From the NCBI RefSeq assembly GCF_003148685.1, contig NZ_QGGR01000022.1, forward strand, positions 97,460-161,459: a stretch of DNA of 64,000 nt, given 5' to 3'. Every line of letters starts with the position of its first letter. The stretch's first letter is position 1. This document shows positions 17,590 to 25,051 of this stretch, in pieces. The notes under the pieces were generated by a model, which saw only the letters and a program-made list of their open reading frames with translations, searched no databases and was not told where the DNA came from. The position numbers and the translations under genes are program-made. The stretch is from Actinoplanes xinjiangensis (GTDB lineage Bacteria > Actinomycetota > Actinomycetes > Mycobacteriales > Micromonosporaceae).

Positions 17590-18147
17590 TCAGGATCCGT
17601 ACTCCTCGATGACTTGCGCCGCCGGGCCGCCGCTCCAGAAGGCGGTGATCACCGAGGTGTGCCCCGGTCCGGTCAGCCGTGCCACCACGACGGTGTCGCT
17701 GCGCCGGGCCGCGCTCGCCACGTATCCGCTCCGCGGTTCGGCGTCGATGACGTCCACCCGGGTCGCCGAGTAGGCCACGATGATCGCGCCGCCGTCGGCG
17801 CTCACCCGGTACCGGGGCCGCCGGTCGACCACCGACGGTGACGCGCTGGGCGGTGCGGCGGTCGTGGGGGTGACGGACGGGCGGGCGGCCGTACGGCTGG
17901 GAGTGGGTCTGCGGGAGGGCCGCGCCTTGGACGGACTCGCCGACGGGCTCGGTGGCGCCGTGGTCGGCGGGACGGTCTCGTCGAGCCCGAACCGGATCTC
18001 GGTGTAGCGTCGGTTGACGTCGATCGCGACCGGTGGCTCGTCGGTGAGCGCGGGCGCCACTCCGAGCCGCACCCCGAACCAGGACACGGTGACGGCGGTG
18101 ACCGTCACAGCGAGCCATCCAGCGAGATATCTCCAGCTCCGGCGCAT
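17590..18147 (-). CDS. Anchored protein with Ser/Pro-rich linker, function unknown
   Basis: 185 residues from the ATG at 18147 (MRRSWRYLAGW); an ATG at 18162 adds five residues. One N-terminal membrane segment (LAGWLAVTVTAVTVSWFGVRL) is followed by a short region with NRRYTEIRF, a Pro/Ser/Thr/Arg-rich spacer (about 75-115) and a C-terminal domain of about 75 residues (RYRVSADGGAIIVAYSATRVDVIDAEPRSGY). It is probably extracytoplasmic. It is divergent from the OmpR-type regulator with only 33 bases between starts, so the two probably share a control region. I do not recognise the family. Confidence 0.75.
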   Translation of the reverse strand: MRRSWRYLAGWLAVTVTAVTVSWFGVRLGVAPALTDEPPVAIDVNRRYTEIRFGLDETVPPTTAPPSPSASPSKARPSRRPTPSRTAARPSVTPTTAAPPSASPSVVDRRPRYRVSADGGAIIVAYSATRVDVIDAEPRSGYVASAARRSDTVVVARLTGPGHTSVITAFWSGGPAAQVIEEYGS

Positions 18148-18180
18148 CGGCACATTCTGCATGACCGATACGCTGGCGCA

Positions 18181-18855
18181 ATGCCCCAGGTGCTGGTGAT
18201 CGAGGACGACGTCGACGTCCGGGAAGCAATCGGCCGGTTACTCACCGCGACCGGCCATGAGGTGCGGCTGTGTGCCACCGCCCTCGACGGTCTGCGCGAG
18301 GTCGCCGCCCGCGAACCGGACGTCGTGGTGCTCGACCTCGGGCTGCCCGACCTCGACGGTGCGGCCGTGCTGAGCCGGATCCGGCTGACCTCGCAGGTGC
18401 CGATCGTGGTGGCCACCGCCCGGGAGGCGGAGAGCGAGATGATCCGCCTGCTGCGGGCCGGCGCGGACGACTACGTGGTCAAGCCGTACTCGGCCGAGCA
18501 GATCGAGGCGCGGATCGCGGCCATGCTGCGCCGGGGCCGCGGGACCACGGCCGCCGGCATCGTGGTGGGCGGGCTGACCCTGGATCCGCAGGCGCGCACG
18601 GCCTCGCTCGACGGTACGCCGCTGCAACTGTCGCGGCTGGAGTTCGACCTGCTCGCGTACCTGATGGAGCGGGCCGGCACGGTGGTCTCGCGGCAGCAGC
18701 TGCTCGGCGAGGTGTGGGCGGAGAGCCGGTCGCTGGAGACCGTCGACGTGCACGTGACGTGGCTGCGGCGCAAGCTCGGCGAACGCGCCGCCCAGCCACG
18801 GTATCTGCACACCGTACGCGGGGTGGGGATCCGTCTGTCCGCTCCGGGGCAGTGA
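18181..18855 (+). CDS. OmpR/PhoB-family response regulator
   Basis: 224 residues. The receiver domain has IEDD near the N-terminus, phospho-acceptor Asp52 in VVLDLGLPD, Thr in VVATAR and Lys in VVKPYSAEQ. The C-terminal winged-helix domain (about 125-222) carries RLEFDLLAYLMERAGTVVSRQQLL and the recognition-helix region VDVHVTWLRRKLGE. There is no kinase next to it. The same-strand neighbours downstream are unrelated. The kinase at 13084-14439 is the best candidate partner within the window, since HAMP kinases of that type normally pair with OmpR-type regulators; this is inference. Confidence 0.92.
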   Translation: MPQVLVIEDDVDVREAIGRLLTATGHEVRLCATALDGLREVAAREPDVVVLDLGLPDLDGAAVLSRIRLTSQVPIVVATAREAESEMIRLLRAGADDYVVKPYSAEQIEARIAAMLRRGRGTTAAGIVVGGLTLDPQARTASLDGTPLQLSRLEFDLLAYLMERAGTVVSRQQLLGEVWAESRSLETVDVHVTWLRRKLGERAAQPRYLHTVRGVGIRLSAPGQ

Positions 18856-18911
18856 CCGGGTTCGCCCGTACGCGGTTCCCGCACGCGCCGCCGATTGGCT
18901 AACGTCACCGG

Positions 18912-19514
18912 ATGGCCGAATTCAGTCAGGTCCTGCGCGGGCGGCGGATGGTTCGCAACTACCGGCCGGACCCGGTTCCCGACGAGGTCCTCGAACGCGT
19001 GGTCAAGGTGGTGCACCGGGCTCCGAGCGCCGGTTTCAGCCAGGGCCACCGCCTCGTGGTGGTCACCGATCCGGCGAAGCGGGCCGAGCTGGCCGCGGTC
19101 GCCGAGCCCTGGTATCTGGAGAAGGGCTTCCCGCCGTGGATCTCGCAGGCGCCGGTCCAGCTGGTGCTCGGCATCCGGGAGGCGTCCTACCACGAGCGGT
19201 ACACCGAGGCCGACAAGCTGGAGTCCGGCGCGGAGGAGATCCCCTGGCCGGTGCCGTTCTGGTGGTTCGACTCCGGTGCCCTGTTCGCGCTGCTGCAACT
19301 GGCCGCCGCGAACGAGGGCCTGGCCAGCGGTTTCTACAGTCCCGCGTTCCCGGACGAGCTGGCGGCGCTGTCCGCGGTGGCGCAGCTGCCCGACGACGTC
19401 GCCCTGGCCGGGGTGATCACCGTCGGATACCCGGCTGACGATCCCGGAGTGCCGGTGGCGAAGCTGGCGAAACGCCGCAAACCGCTGGACGACCTGGTGT
19501 CCTGGCTGCGATGA
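18912..19514 (+). CDS. Nitroreductase family protein
   Basis: 200 residues. It has the FMN-binding nitroreductase hallmark near the N-terminus (RRMVRNYRPDPVPDEVLERVV, then HRAPSAGFSQGHRLVVV) and the C-terminal GVITVGYPADDPG with a basic RRKPLDDLV segment. It is a cytosolic flavoenzyme reducing nitro-aromatics, quinones or related substrates with NAD(P)H; the physiological substrate is unknown. Its stop overlaps the ATG of the next gene by four bases, so they are co-expressed. Confidence 0.9.
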   Translation: MAEFSQVLRGRRMVRNYRPDPVPDEVLERVVKVVHRAPSAGFSQGHRLVVVTDPAKRAELAAVAEPWYLEKGFPPWISQAPVQLVLGIREASYHERYTEADKLESGAEEIPWPVPFWWFDSGALFALLQLAAANEGLASGFYSPAFPDELAALSAVAQLPDDVALAGVITVGYPADDPGVPVAKLAKRRKPLDDLVSWLR

Positions 19515-20311
19515 AGCTTTCCCGGAGAGGCCGCCTGATCGCCGTCGCGGTGGTCGTCGTGCTGCTGCTGACGGCGGCCGGTGGTGCGGTGTGGTGGCGG
19601 TGGGACGGCGACCGGCAACCCCGCGTCGACGACGTCGTCGCCGAGATGAGCACCGCCGTCGCGGACGCCGTCGTCGCTGCCGGTCAGGAGGCGGCGGTCA
19701 CGGTCAGTGCGGTGGTGGCGGCCGCCGAATGCCCGCTCGGGTTCCTCCGGCAGGGCCGTGTGTTCACCGCGCGGGCCGACCTCTACACCGATCCGGGCGC
19801 CGAGGATTCCCTGATCACCACGATCGAGCAGGGGCTGGCCGGTCGTTACGCCACCCGCCGGGCCACCGCCGTGGCCGGGGTCCGCGCCCTTCAAGCCGAC
19901 ATCGGCACCATCCGCCTGGCGGTCCGGCGGTTGAGTTCAGGCTGGCTGGCCGTGACCGCCCGTAGCGGGTGCAGTCTGGGCACCGCCCCGGCCGGTACGG
20001 TCGGTGACACCACGCCGGGCGACACCGCGGTCACCGCGGTGCTGACGGCGATCGGCACCCGGCCGGTCTCGCGTACCGGGCAGAGCCTGCCGTGCCGGGC
20101 CGGATCCATCGTCACGGTGTCGGCGGTCAGCGGGCCGGTGAGCCCGGGCCGGTTGACGGCGCGGCTGGACGCCACGATCCCGGCCGGGGCCCGCAAGTTC
20201 ACCGCCGGCGACGCCAATCAGGTCGCCTACCGGGACGGGCCGACGTCGATGGTGATCGCGGTGTCCGACGACGGCACGGCCGTCACCGTGCAGCACACCA
20301 CCGGCTGCTGA
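19511..20311 (+). CDS. Anchored protein, function unknown
   Basis: 266 residues. A basic start (MKLSRRGR) and one hydrophobic helix (LIAVAVVVVLLLTAAGGAVWW) indicate an anchored or secreted protein. The exported part is Ala/Val/Thr-rich with three scattered Cys (AAECPL, RSGCSLG, LPCRAG) and ends VQHTTGC, giving a fourth Cys as the last residue. Paired disulfides are possible. The gene overlaps the nitroreductase stop by four bases and converges on the SnoaL-like gene with an 11-base gap. No family is recognised. Confidence 0.78.
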   Translation: MKLSRRGRLIAVAVVVVLLLTAAGGAVWWRWDGDRQPRVDDVVAEMSTAVADAVVAAGQEAAVTVSAVVAAAECPLGFLRQGRVFTARADLYTDPGAEDSLITTIEQGLAGRYATRRATAVAGVRALQADIGTIRLAVRRLSSGWLAVTARSGCSLGTAPAGTVGDTTPGDTAVTAVLTAIGTRPVSRTGQSLPCRAGSIVTVSAVSGPVSPGRLTARLDATIPAGARKFTAGDANQVAYRDGPTSMVIAVSDDGTAVTVQHTTGC

Positions 20312-20322
20312 CGCCGCGTCCG

Positions 20323-20679
20323 CTACGGCAGCGGTACGACATACGAGTCGACGCGCGCGATCAGGCCGTCGCGGAAGGTGAACAGGTCGCTGAAGGCGAA
20401 GCGGAACGGGCCGTGCTCGACGCTGACGCCGCGGCCCTCCCCCGTGGTGACGACGACCGGCCCGTCCTGGATGACCCGTTGGACGTCGAGGTCGGGGCTT
20501 CCGGTGAAGGCCGGGTTCTCGATCTCGCCGTCGAACTCGGCCTTGCCGTGGGTGGTCCGGTGGCCGTGGATGACCCAGACCACGTCGTCGGTGAGGGTCG
20601 CGAGGATCCGTGGATGGTCACTGGTCCGGAATCCCACGAAGTAGTCCTCGACGAGGTGCTGCCGGCCGGTCCGGGTCAT
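20323..20679 (-). CDS. SnoaL-like nuclear transport factor 2 fold protein
   Basis: 118 residues of cone-shaped alpha+beta fold type: N-terminal helix (LVEDYFVGFRTSDHPRILATL), then TDDVVWVIHG and a series of strands ending FRDGLIARVDSYVVP. Such proteins are ketosteroid-isomerase-like enzymes or ligand-binding proteins. It is the third gene of an operon with the ArsR and SRPBCC genes, each overlapping the next by four bases. This context suggests a small-molecule response role. The substrate is unknown. Confidence 0.82.
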   Translation of the reverse strand: MTRTGRQHLVEDYFVGFRTSDHPRILATLTDDVVWVIHGHRTTHGKAEFDGEIENPAFTGSPDLDVQRVIQDGPVVVTTGEGRGVSVEHGPFRFAFSDLFTFRDGLIARVDSYVVPLP

Positions 20680-21113
20680 GGTTTCTCCAGGTGGGTGTCG
20701 AGGGCGTCGAGGATCGAGGCGAGCCCGTCGGCGGCCTGCGCGGTCCGCAGTTCGGCGGGGAGCCTGCGCTGGTGGACGGTCAGGTCGGTGCCGGTCCCGG
20801 CGGGCCGCAGGGTCACGGTCGTGCGGAGGCCGGTGACCGGCTCGTCGAAGATCAGCTCGTGCGGTGCGGTGATGCTCACATACACGAACCGGAGCCGCCG
20901 GGTGGCGCCGTCCGGTGCACGGGTGTCGAGGGTGAACTCTCCCCCGGGTCGCAGGTCGATGGCGACCGAGTCCGGCGGGACGGTCGCGTGCGACCCACCC
21001 CAGAAGGCGGCGACCCCGGCCGGCTCGGTGAAGGCGGCCCAGACCCGCCCGGGTGGGGCGGTGAGGACCCGCCGGGCGATCAGCTCGTCGCCGCGCAGCT
21101 CGGCCCGGCTCAC
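20676..21113 (-). CDS. SRPBCC / AHSA1-like domain protein
   Basis: 145 residues with the Activator-of-Hsp90-like (START-type) pattern: ELIARRVLTAPPGRVWAAFTEP at the N-terminus, FWGGSHATVPPDSVAIDLRPGGEF, and C-terminal LDALDTHLEKP. Proteins of this group bind hydrophobic ligands in a deep cavity. Actinobacteria often encode them immediately after an ArsR-type repressor, as here (four-base overlaps on both sides). The ligand and function are unknown. Confidence 0.88.
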   Translation of the reverse strand: MSRAELRGDELIARRVLTAPPGRVWAAFTEPAGVAAFWGGSHATVPPDSVAIDLRPGGEFTLDTRAPDGATRRLRFVYVSITAPHELIFDEPVTGLRTTVTLRPAGTGTDLTVHQRRLPAELRTAQAADGLASILDALDTHLEKP

Positions 21114-21433
21114 CGTGGCGTCTCGCCGTCGGTGAGGTGCCGGTCGAGGGTGTCGAGCCGGTCGTCCCAGGCCTGCCGCTGCTCGTCGATCCAGGTGCCC
21201 AGCTGGGACAGCCGGTCGACCCGTAGCCGGCAGGGGCGCCGGGTGCCTTCGCGCCGCTGCTCGATCAGGCCGCTGCGGCGCAGGACCCCGATGTGATGGG
21301 AGATCGCCTGCTGGGTGAGGCCGAAGGGCTCGGCCAGCTCACCGACCGTGGCGTCGCCGCGGGACAGGCGTGTCACCAGGGCCCGGCGCACGGGATCACC
21401 GAGCGCGGCGAAGGCGGTGTCGAGTTCGGGCAT
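21110..21433 (-). CDS. ArsR-family transcriptional regulator
   Basis: 107 residues from the ATG at 21433 (MPELDTAFAALGDPVRRALV), preceded by GGTGGGGGC; an ATG at 21451 is also in frame. It has the winged helix-turn-helix with LSRGDATVGELAEPFGLTQQAISHHIGVLRRSGLIEQRREG. No metal-binding CxC motif is visible. It therefore belongs to the non-metal ArsR group that accompanies SRPBCC proteins and is probably an autorepressor of this three-gene operon. The inverted repeat at 21449-21478 is a candidate operator. Confidence 0.9.
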   Translation of the reverse strand: MPELDTAFAALGDPVRRALVTRLSRGDATVGELAEPFGLTQQAISHHIGVLRRSGLIEQRREGTRRPCRLRVDRLSQLGTWIDEQRQAWDDRLDTLDRHLTDGETPR

Positions 21434-21448
21434 GCCCCCACCGTAATA

Positions 21449-21478
21449 CAAACGTTCGCTTTCACAAGCATATGTTTG
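21449..21478. promoter_or_regulatory. Candidate ArsR operator (inverted repeat)
   Basis: An imperfect inverted repeat with outer arms CAAAC and GTTTG, spaced by 20 bases, lies immediately upstream of the ArsR gene start in an AT-rich patch that contrasts with its surroundings. Its position fits an autoregulatory site. The rest of the gap to the gene at 21679 shows no other clear element. Confidence 0.45.
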
Positions 21479-21678
21479 TTGATGACGCCCGATCGCCCTC
21501 CGGAATTCGCGGACGCCCCCTCATCCACGAGTGCCAGGCGGCCGATGATGAGCTGGTGCGGACACCGGGGGGACGCCGACGAAGCGGAAGTGATACTCGC
21601 CACCGCCAAGTTTATTGATCTTTCAACATTCTCGGACGATGCTGGTCCATGAAAGTTCAACAACCTTGGGGGTACGCG

Positions 21679-22326
21679 ATGACGGCACAGATTCGTACGC
21701 AGGTGACGGTGCCGTTACGGTTCCCCGACGGGTACACGACGTCGGCACGGGTGTTCACCTTCACCGGCCTCGCCGACGGCCGCGAGCACCTGGCACTAGG
21801 GCTCGGTGACTGGCGTGCCGCGGTGGCGGTCGCGGCCGACGGCGGACCGGCGCCCCTGGTCCGGCCGCACAGCGAGTGCCTGACCGGCGACGTGTTCGGC
21901 AGTGAGCGCTGCGACTGCGGCCCACAGCTGCGTGAGGCCGCCGAGCGGATCACGACCGCCGGTGGTTTCCTGCTCTACCTGCGCCAGGAGGGCCGAGGCA
22001 TCGGGCTGTACGCGAAGCTCGACGCCTACGCGCTCCAGGACACCGGCCTCGACACCTACCAGGCCAACCTGGCGCTCGGCCACGGCGAGGACGAACGCGA
22101 CTACACCGCCGCCGCGCAGATGCTGCTCACCCTCGGCGCGCCGCGGGTCCGGCTGCTCAGCAACAATCCCGACAAGGCCACCCAGCTCGGTGCCCTCGGC
22201 GTGCGGGTGACCGACCGGATCCCGACCGGTGTGCACCTGTCCGCCGCGAACGCCCGCTACCTGACCACCAAACGCGACCACACCGCGCACACCCTCGACC
22301 TGCCGCTGACGGCGCTCGCCTCATGA
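21679..22326 (+). CDS. ribA: GTP cyclohydrolase II
   Basis: 215 residues from the ATG at 21679, with GGGGGT six bases upstream; an ATG at 21649 is less likely. It has the zinc site of the family in HSECLTGDVFGSERCDCG (Cys67, Cys78, Cys80), RQEGRGIGL for GTP binding and catalysis, and LLSNNPDKATQL and GVRVTDRIPTG near the C-terminus. It converts GTP to 2,5-diamino-6-ribosylamino-pyrimidinone phosphate, formate and pyrophosphate. There is no fused DHBP synthase. It heads an overlapping operon with a deaminase and a LigB-type dioxygenase, not a full riboflavin operon, so a paralogue with a specialised role is likely. Confidence 0.93.
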   Translation: MTAQIRTQVTVPLRFPDGYTTSARVFTFTGLADGREHLALGLGDWRAAVAVAADGGPAPLVRPHSECLTGDVFGSERCDCGPQLREAAERITTAGGFLLYLRQEGRGIGLYAKLDAYALQDTGLDTYQANLALGHGEDERDYTAAAQMLLTLGAPRVRLLSNNPDKATQLGALGVRVTDRIPTGVHLSAANARYLTTKRDHTAHTLDLPLTALAS

Positions 22327-22802
22327 CCGCCGCCGACCGTTTCTGGCTCAGCGAGGCGATCCGGGTGTCCCGGCTGGCCCCGGCGGTACCCGACCGCTAC
22401 GCCGTCGGCGCCGTGATCATCGACGGCGACGGTGCCGTGCTGTCCACCGGCTACACCGGCGAGACGCACCCGCACCACCACGCCGAGGAGGAGGCCCTGG
22501 CCCGGCTCGCCGGCCTGCCCGGCCTCGACCTGTCGGCCGCCACCCTCTACACGTCGCTGGAGCCGTGCACCGCCCGCCGGTCCCGGCCAGCCACGTGCAC
22601 GCAGCTCATCCTCGACGCCGGTGTCGGGCGGGTAGCCCTGGCATGGCGCGAACCGATCCTGTTCGCCGACTGCGACGGCGTCGAGACCCTGCGCCGGCAC
22701 GGCGTCGAGGTCGTCGAGCTGTCCGACCTCGCCGACCAGGTCCGGGCCGTCAACAGTCACGTCCTGCGGCCCACCGCCGCCCAGCTGGAGATCATCGGAT
22801 GA
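22323..22802 (+). CDS. RibD/dCMP-type zinc deaminase, stand-alone
   Basis: 159 residues of cytidine-deaminase fold. The zinc site is His53-Ala-Glu55 (HHHAEEEAL) with Cys82 and Cys92 in SLEPCTARRSRPATC, a PC-x8-TC spacing close to RibD-type pyrimidine deaminases. The C-terminal RibD reductase domain is absent. The four-base overlaps with GTP cyclohydrolase II upstream and the dioxygenase downstream imply a shared pathway. The natural hypothesis is deamination of the cyclohydrolase product. An alternative is a nucleotide deaminase of dCMP type. Confidence 0.88.
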   Translation: MTAADRFWLSEAIRVSRLAPAVPDRYAVGAVIIDGDGAVLSTGYTGETHPHHHAEEEALARLAGLPGLDLSAATLYTSLEPCTARRSRPATCTQLILDAGVGRVALAWREPILFADCDGVETLRRHGVEVVELSDLADQVRAVNSHVLRPTAAQLEIIG

Positions 22803-23689
22803 GCCCCGGCCGTACCGCCCTCGCCGACGCGCTGATCCCCGAGGCGCACCCGTTCCGGCAGCATCTGCGGCGCGTCGCCGCCGGTGACACGGCCCGCCCG
22901 CACCGGGCGTGGACGCCCGCCGACGGCCCGATCCCGGCCCTCTACCTCAGCCACGGAGCCCCGCCGACCTTCGAGGACCCGGCCTGGATGACCGAGCTGC
23001 ACACGTGGGCACGGGACCTGCCGCGGCCCACGGCGATCCTCATCGTCAGCGCCCACTGGGAGTCCGCACCGCTGGCGCTGTCCGGCAGCGCCGGCACCGA
23101 GCTGGTCTACGACTTCGGCGGGTTCGCGCCGCTCTACTACCGGATGCGCTACGACACCCCGGACGCCGGTGACCTGGCCCGTCAGGTGACGGCACTGATA
23201 CCGCAGACCGTGCACGAGAACTCCCGGCGCGGGCTGGATCACGGCGCGTGGGTGCCGCTGAAGGTGATGTATCCGGAGGCCGACATCCCGGTGCTGCAAC
23301 TGAGCATCCCGACCCACGACGCGACCACCCTGCTCCAGCTCGGGGAACGGCTGAGGCCGCTGCGGGAGCAGGGTGTCCTGGTGGTCGGCTCCGGATTCAT
23401 GACGCACGGGCTGCGGTTCCTCACCCGGGCGATGCTGGCGGGCGAGGTGCCGGCCTGGTCGGCCGACTTCGACGCCTGGGCCGCCGACGCCCTGGCCCGC
23501 GGCGACGTCGACGAACTGGCCGGGTTCCGGGACCGGGCGCCGGGTATGCCGTACGCGCATCCGACCGTCGAGCACTTCACGCCGTTGTTCATCACCCTCG
23601 GCGCGGCCGGCGACCCGGCGGCAGCGGTCACCACCGCGATCGACGGGTTCTCCATCGGCCTGGCCAAACGCTCCTTCCACATCGTCTGA
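22799..23689 (+). CDS. LigB/DODA-type class III extradiol ring-cleavage dioxygenase
   Basis: 296 residues from the ATG that overlaps the deaminase stop. The family pattern is clear: IPALYLSHGAPPT near the N-terminus, ILIVSAHWES, the metal and catalytic region RRGLDHGAWVPLKVMYPEADIPVLQLS, GSGFMTHGLR, and C-terminal PTVEHFTPLFITLGAAG. The conserved His residues (SHG, AHW, LDHG, EHF) suggest an intact mononuclear metal site. It has about 50 extra N-terminal residues compared with YgiD-type enzymes. The substrate is unknown; the context suggests an aromatic or reduced-pyrimidine product of this operon, or independent stress detoxification. Confidence 0.9.
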   Translation: MSPGRTALADALIPEAHPFRQHLRRVAAGDTARPHRAWTPADGPIPALYLSHGAPPTFEDPAWMTELHTWARDLPRPTAILIVSAHWESAPLALSGSAGTELVYDFGGFAPLYYRMRYDTPDAGDLARQVTALIPQTVHENSRRGLDHGAWVPLKVMYPEADIPVLQLSIPTHDATTLLQLGERLRPLREQGVLVVGSGFMTHGLRFLTRAMLAGEVPAWSADFDAWAADALARGDVDELAGFRDRAPGMPYAHPTVEHFTPLFITLGAAGDPAAAVTTAIDGFSIGLAKRSFHIV

Positions 23690-23713
23690 CCAGCACTTTT
23701 CGAGGATGGCGTC

Positions 23714-24202
23714 GTGACCGACGAACCGCAGTGGCTCAACGACACCGAGATGGGCGCGTGGCTGAACCTCGCCCAGATCATGATGGTGATGCCCACCGCG
23801 CTCGACCAGCAGCTGCGCGAGGAGGCCGGCCTTCCGCACACCCACTACCACATCCTGTCGGCGCTGAGCACCCGTCCCGAGCGGGCGATGCGGATGACCG
23901 AACTGGCCCGGATGGCCGGCACCACCACGACCCGGCTCTCGCACGCGGTCTCCACCCTGGAACAGCGCGGCTGGGTGGCACGCCGGGCCTGCCCGACCGA
24001 CCGGCGCGGCCAGATCGCCCACCTGACCGACGCCGGTTTCGCGGTGCTCGCGGCGGCGGCCCCCGGTCACGTGGCGGAGGTCCGCCGCCTGGTCTTCGAC
24101 CATCTCACCGACGACGACGTGGCCCGCCTGCGCGACATCACCGCCAAGCTCCTGCCGACACTCACCGCCGGCTGGTCCTCACCGCTGTCTCCAGGCTGCT
24201 GA
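23714..24202 (+). CDS. MarR-family transcriptional regulator
   Basis: 162 residues from a GTG at 23714. The winged helix is LSTRPERAMRMTELARMAGTTTTRLSHAVSTLEQRGWVARRACPTDRRGQIAHLTDAG, with flanking dimerisation helices. It lies 24 bases downstream of the dioxygenase and probably regulates the operon in response to an aromatic ligand. The last 11 codons (AGWSSPLSPGC) and the stop codon lie inside the first arm of a 53-bp palindromic repeat. The repeat has thus become part of the coding sequence, and the original C-terminus probably ended near LLPTLT. Confidence 0.92.
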   Translation: MTDEPQWLNDTEMGAWLNLAQIMMVMPTALDQQLREEAGLPHTHYHILSALSTRPERAMRMTELARMAGTTTTRLSHAVSTLEQRGWVARRACPTDRRGQIAHLTDAGFAVLAAAAPGHVAEVRRLVFDHLTDDDVARLRDITAKLLPTLTAGWSSPLSPGC

Positions 24203-24351
24203 GACAGCGGCGAGAGCCGGCCAAGTCCAGGTACGGCTGGTCCTCACCGCTGTCTCCAGGCCGCTGAAACAGCGGTGAGAGCCAGCCGGGCCAGGTACGG
24301 CTGGTCGTCACCGCTGTCTCCAGAGCGCTGAAACAGCGGTGAGGACCAGCC
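24170..24351. repeat. Palindromic repeat cluster A, three 53-bp units
   Basis: Units at 24170-24222, 24235-24287 and 24299-24351 (period 65 and 64). Each unit can fold into a hairpin with arms of about 22 bases: GGCTGGTC, then CACCGCTGTCTC, a loop of about nine bases, then the complementary GAGACAGCGGTG-type arm ending GCCAGCC or ACCAGCC. Units are 85-90 % alike by eye. The cluster fills the gap between the convergent MarR and sortase genes, overlapping the MarR stop and ending four bases before the sortase stop. It could serve as a bidirectional terminator, though no T-runs are present. Copies of the same family lie at 39645 and 63679. Confidence 0.92.
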
Positions 24352-24355
24352 GGAT

Positions 24356-25051
24356 CTAGGTACGGGGCACGGCGGTGACCACCACGTTGTCGCGGTAGTG
24401 GCGGGTCGCGGGATCGAACGGCCCGCCGCAGGTGATCAGGGTGAGGCGAACCCGGCCGTCGCGGGCGAAGTACCGCTCCAGTGGCACGGTGGTCTTGCGG
24501 TGGCGCTCCCGGGCGGTCACCGTGAACGTCCGGGTCCGGCCGCCGGGGCCGGTGAGGGTCACCAGGTCTCCGGAGTCGAGGTCACCGAGCCGGAAGAACG
24601 CCCCCTCCCCCTCGTCCGCGCCGTCCACGTGCCCGGCGATCACGATCGATCCGGCCCGCGCGGTGGAGCCGGGCCCGAACCGGTACCAGCCGACCCGGTC
24701 GACGCTGGGCGGGACCGCGAAGTCGCCGGTCGCCGGATCGATGCCGACGGCGTCGACGGCCGCGTCCACGCCGAGTTCCGGTACGCGCAGCCGGGTCGGC
24801 GGTGCCTCAGCGGCCGACGGCAGGCCACCGTCGCTGATCGGCACCCGCGGGACGGCCGGGGATGCCGGACCACCGGCCGGCGGCGCCGGGGACGCCGAGG
24901 TGGTCACCGGCGGGGCACCGAAGTCGGGCGCGGGTTCGGAGCGGCAGGCCACGACGGTGAACGCCGTGGTCAGTGCCGCTCCGGCGGCCATGGTGAGCAG
25001 GGCACGCCCCGGCCTGCGCCGGGGCGTGCCGTCGTGACGCCGACCGCTCAT
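24356..25051 (-). CDS. Class F sortase
   Basis: 231 residues. An N-terminal membrane anchor (ALLTMAAGAALTTAFTVVACRSE, the Cys possibly a lipobox-like Cys) and a Pro/Ala-rich spacer precede the sortase barrel, which begins LRVPELGVDAAVDAVGI. The catalytic residues are His141 in IAGHVDGA, Cys208 in TLITCGG and Arg220 in RHYRDNVVV. This is the class F pattern common in actinomycetes. The ATG overlaps the stop of the DUF4397 gene by four bases, so that surface protein is the obvious candidate substrate or partner. A perfect hairpin covers codons 8-17. Confidence 0.92.
   Translation of the reverse strand: MSGRRHDGTPRRRPGRALLTMAAGAALTTAFTVVACRSEPAPDFGAPPVTTSASPAPPAGGPASPAVPRVPISDGGLPSAAEAPPTRLRVPELGVDAAVDAVGIDPATGDFAVPPSVDRVGWYRFGPGSTARAGSIVIAGHVDGADEGEGAFFRLGDLDSGDLVTLTGPGGRTRTFTVTARERHRKTTVPLERYFARDGRVRLTLITCGGPFDPATRHYRDNVVVTAVPRT
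25001..25030. other. Perfect hairpin in the 5' coding region of the sortase gene
   Basis: A 13-bp perfect stem, GGCACGCCCCGGC with GCCGGGGCGTGCC and loop CTGC, lies inside codons 8-17 of the sortase gene, just after the DUF4397 stop. It looks like a terminator but is within the operon, so it could lower sortase expression relative to DUF4397. Confidence 0.6.

Noticed and set aside
21434..21678. FMN riboswitch upstream of the GTP cyclohydrolase II gene
   Set aside because: The short gap lacks the conserved FMN-element stems (no AGGGGTG or CCCTGAT-type core), and the promoter-like features belong to the ArsR operon.
24170..24351. CRISPR array
   Set aside because: Spacers would be only 10-13 bases, units are imperfect palindromes with variable ends, copy number is three, and no cas gene is near.
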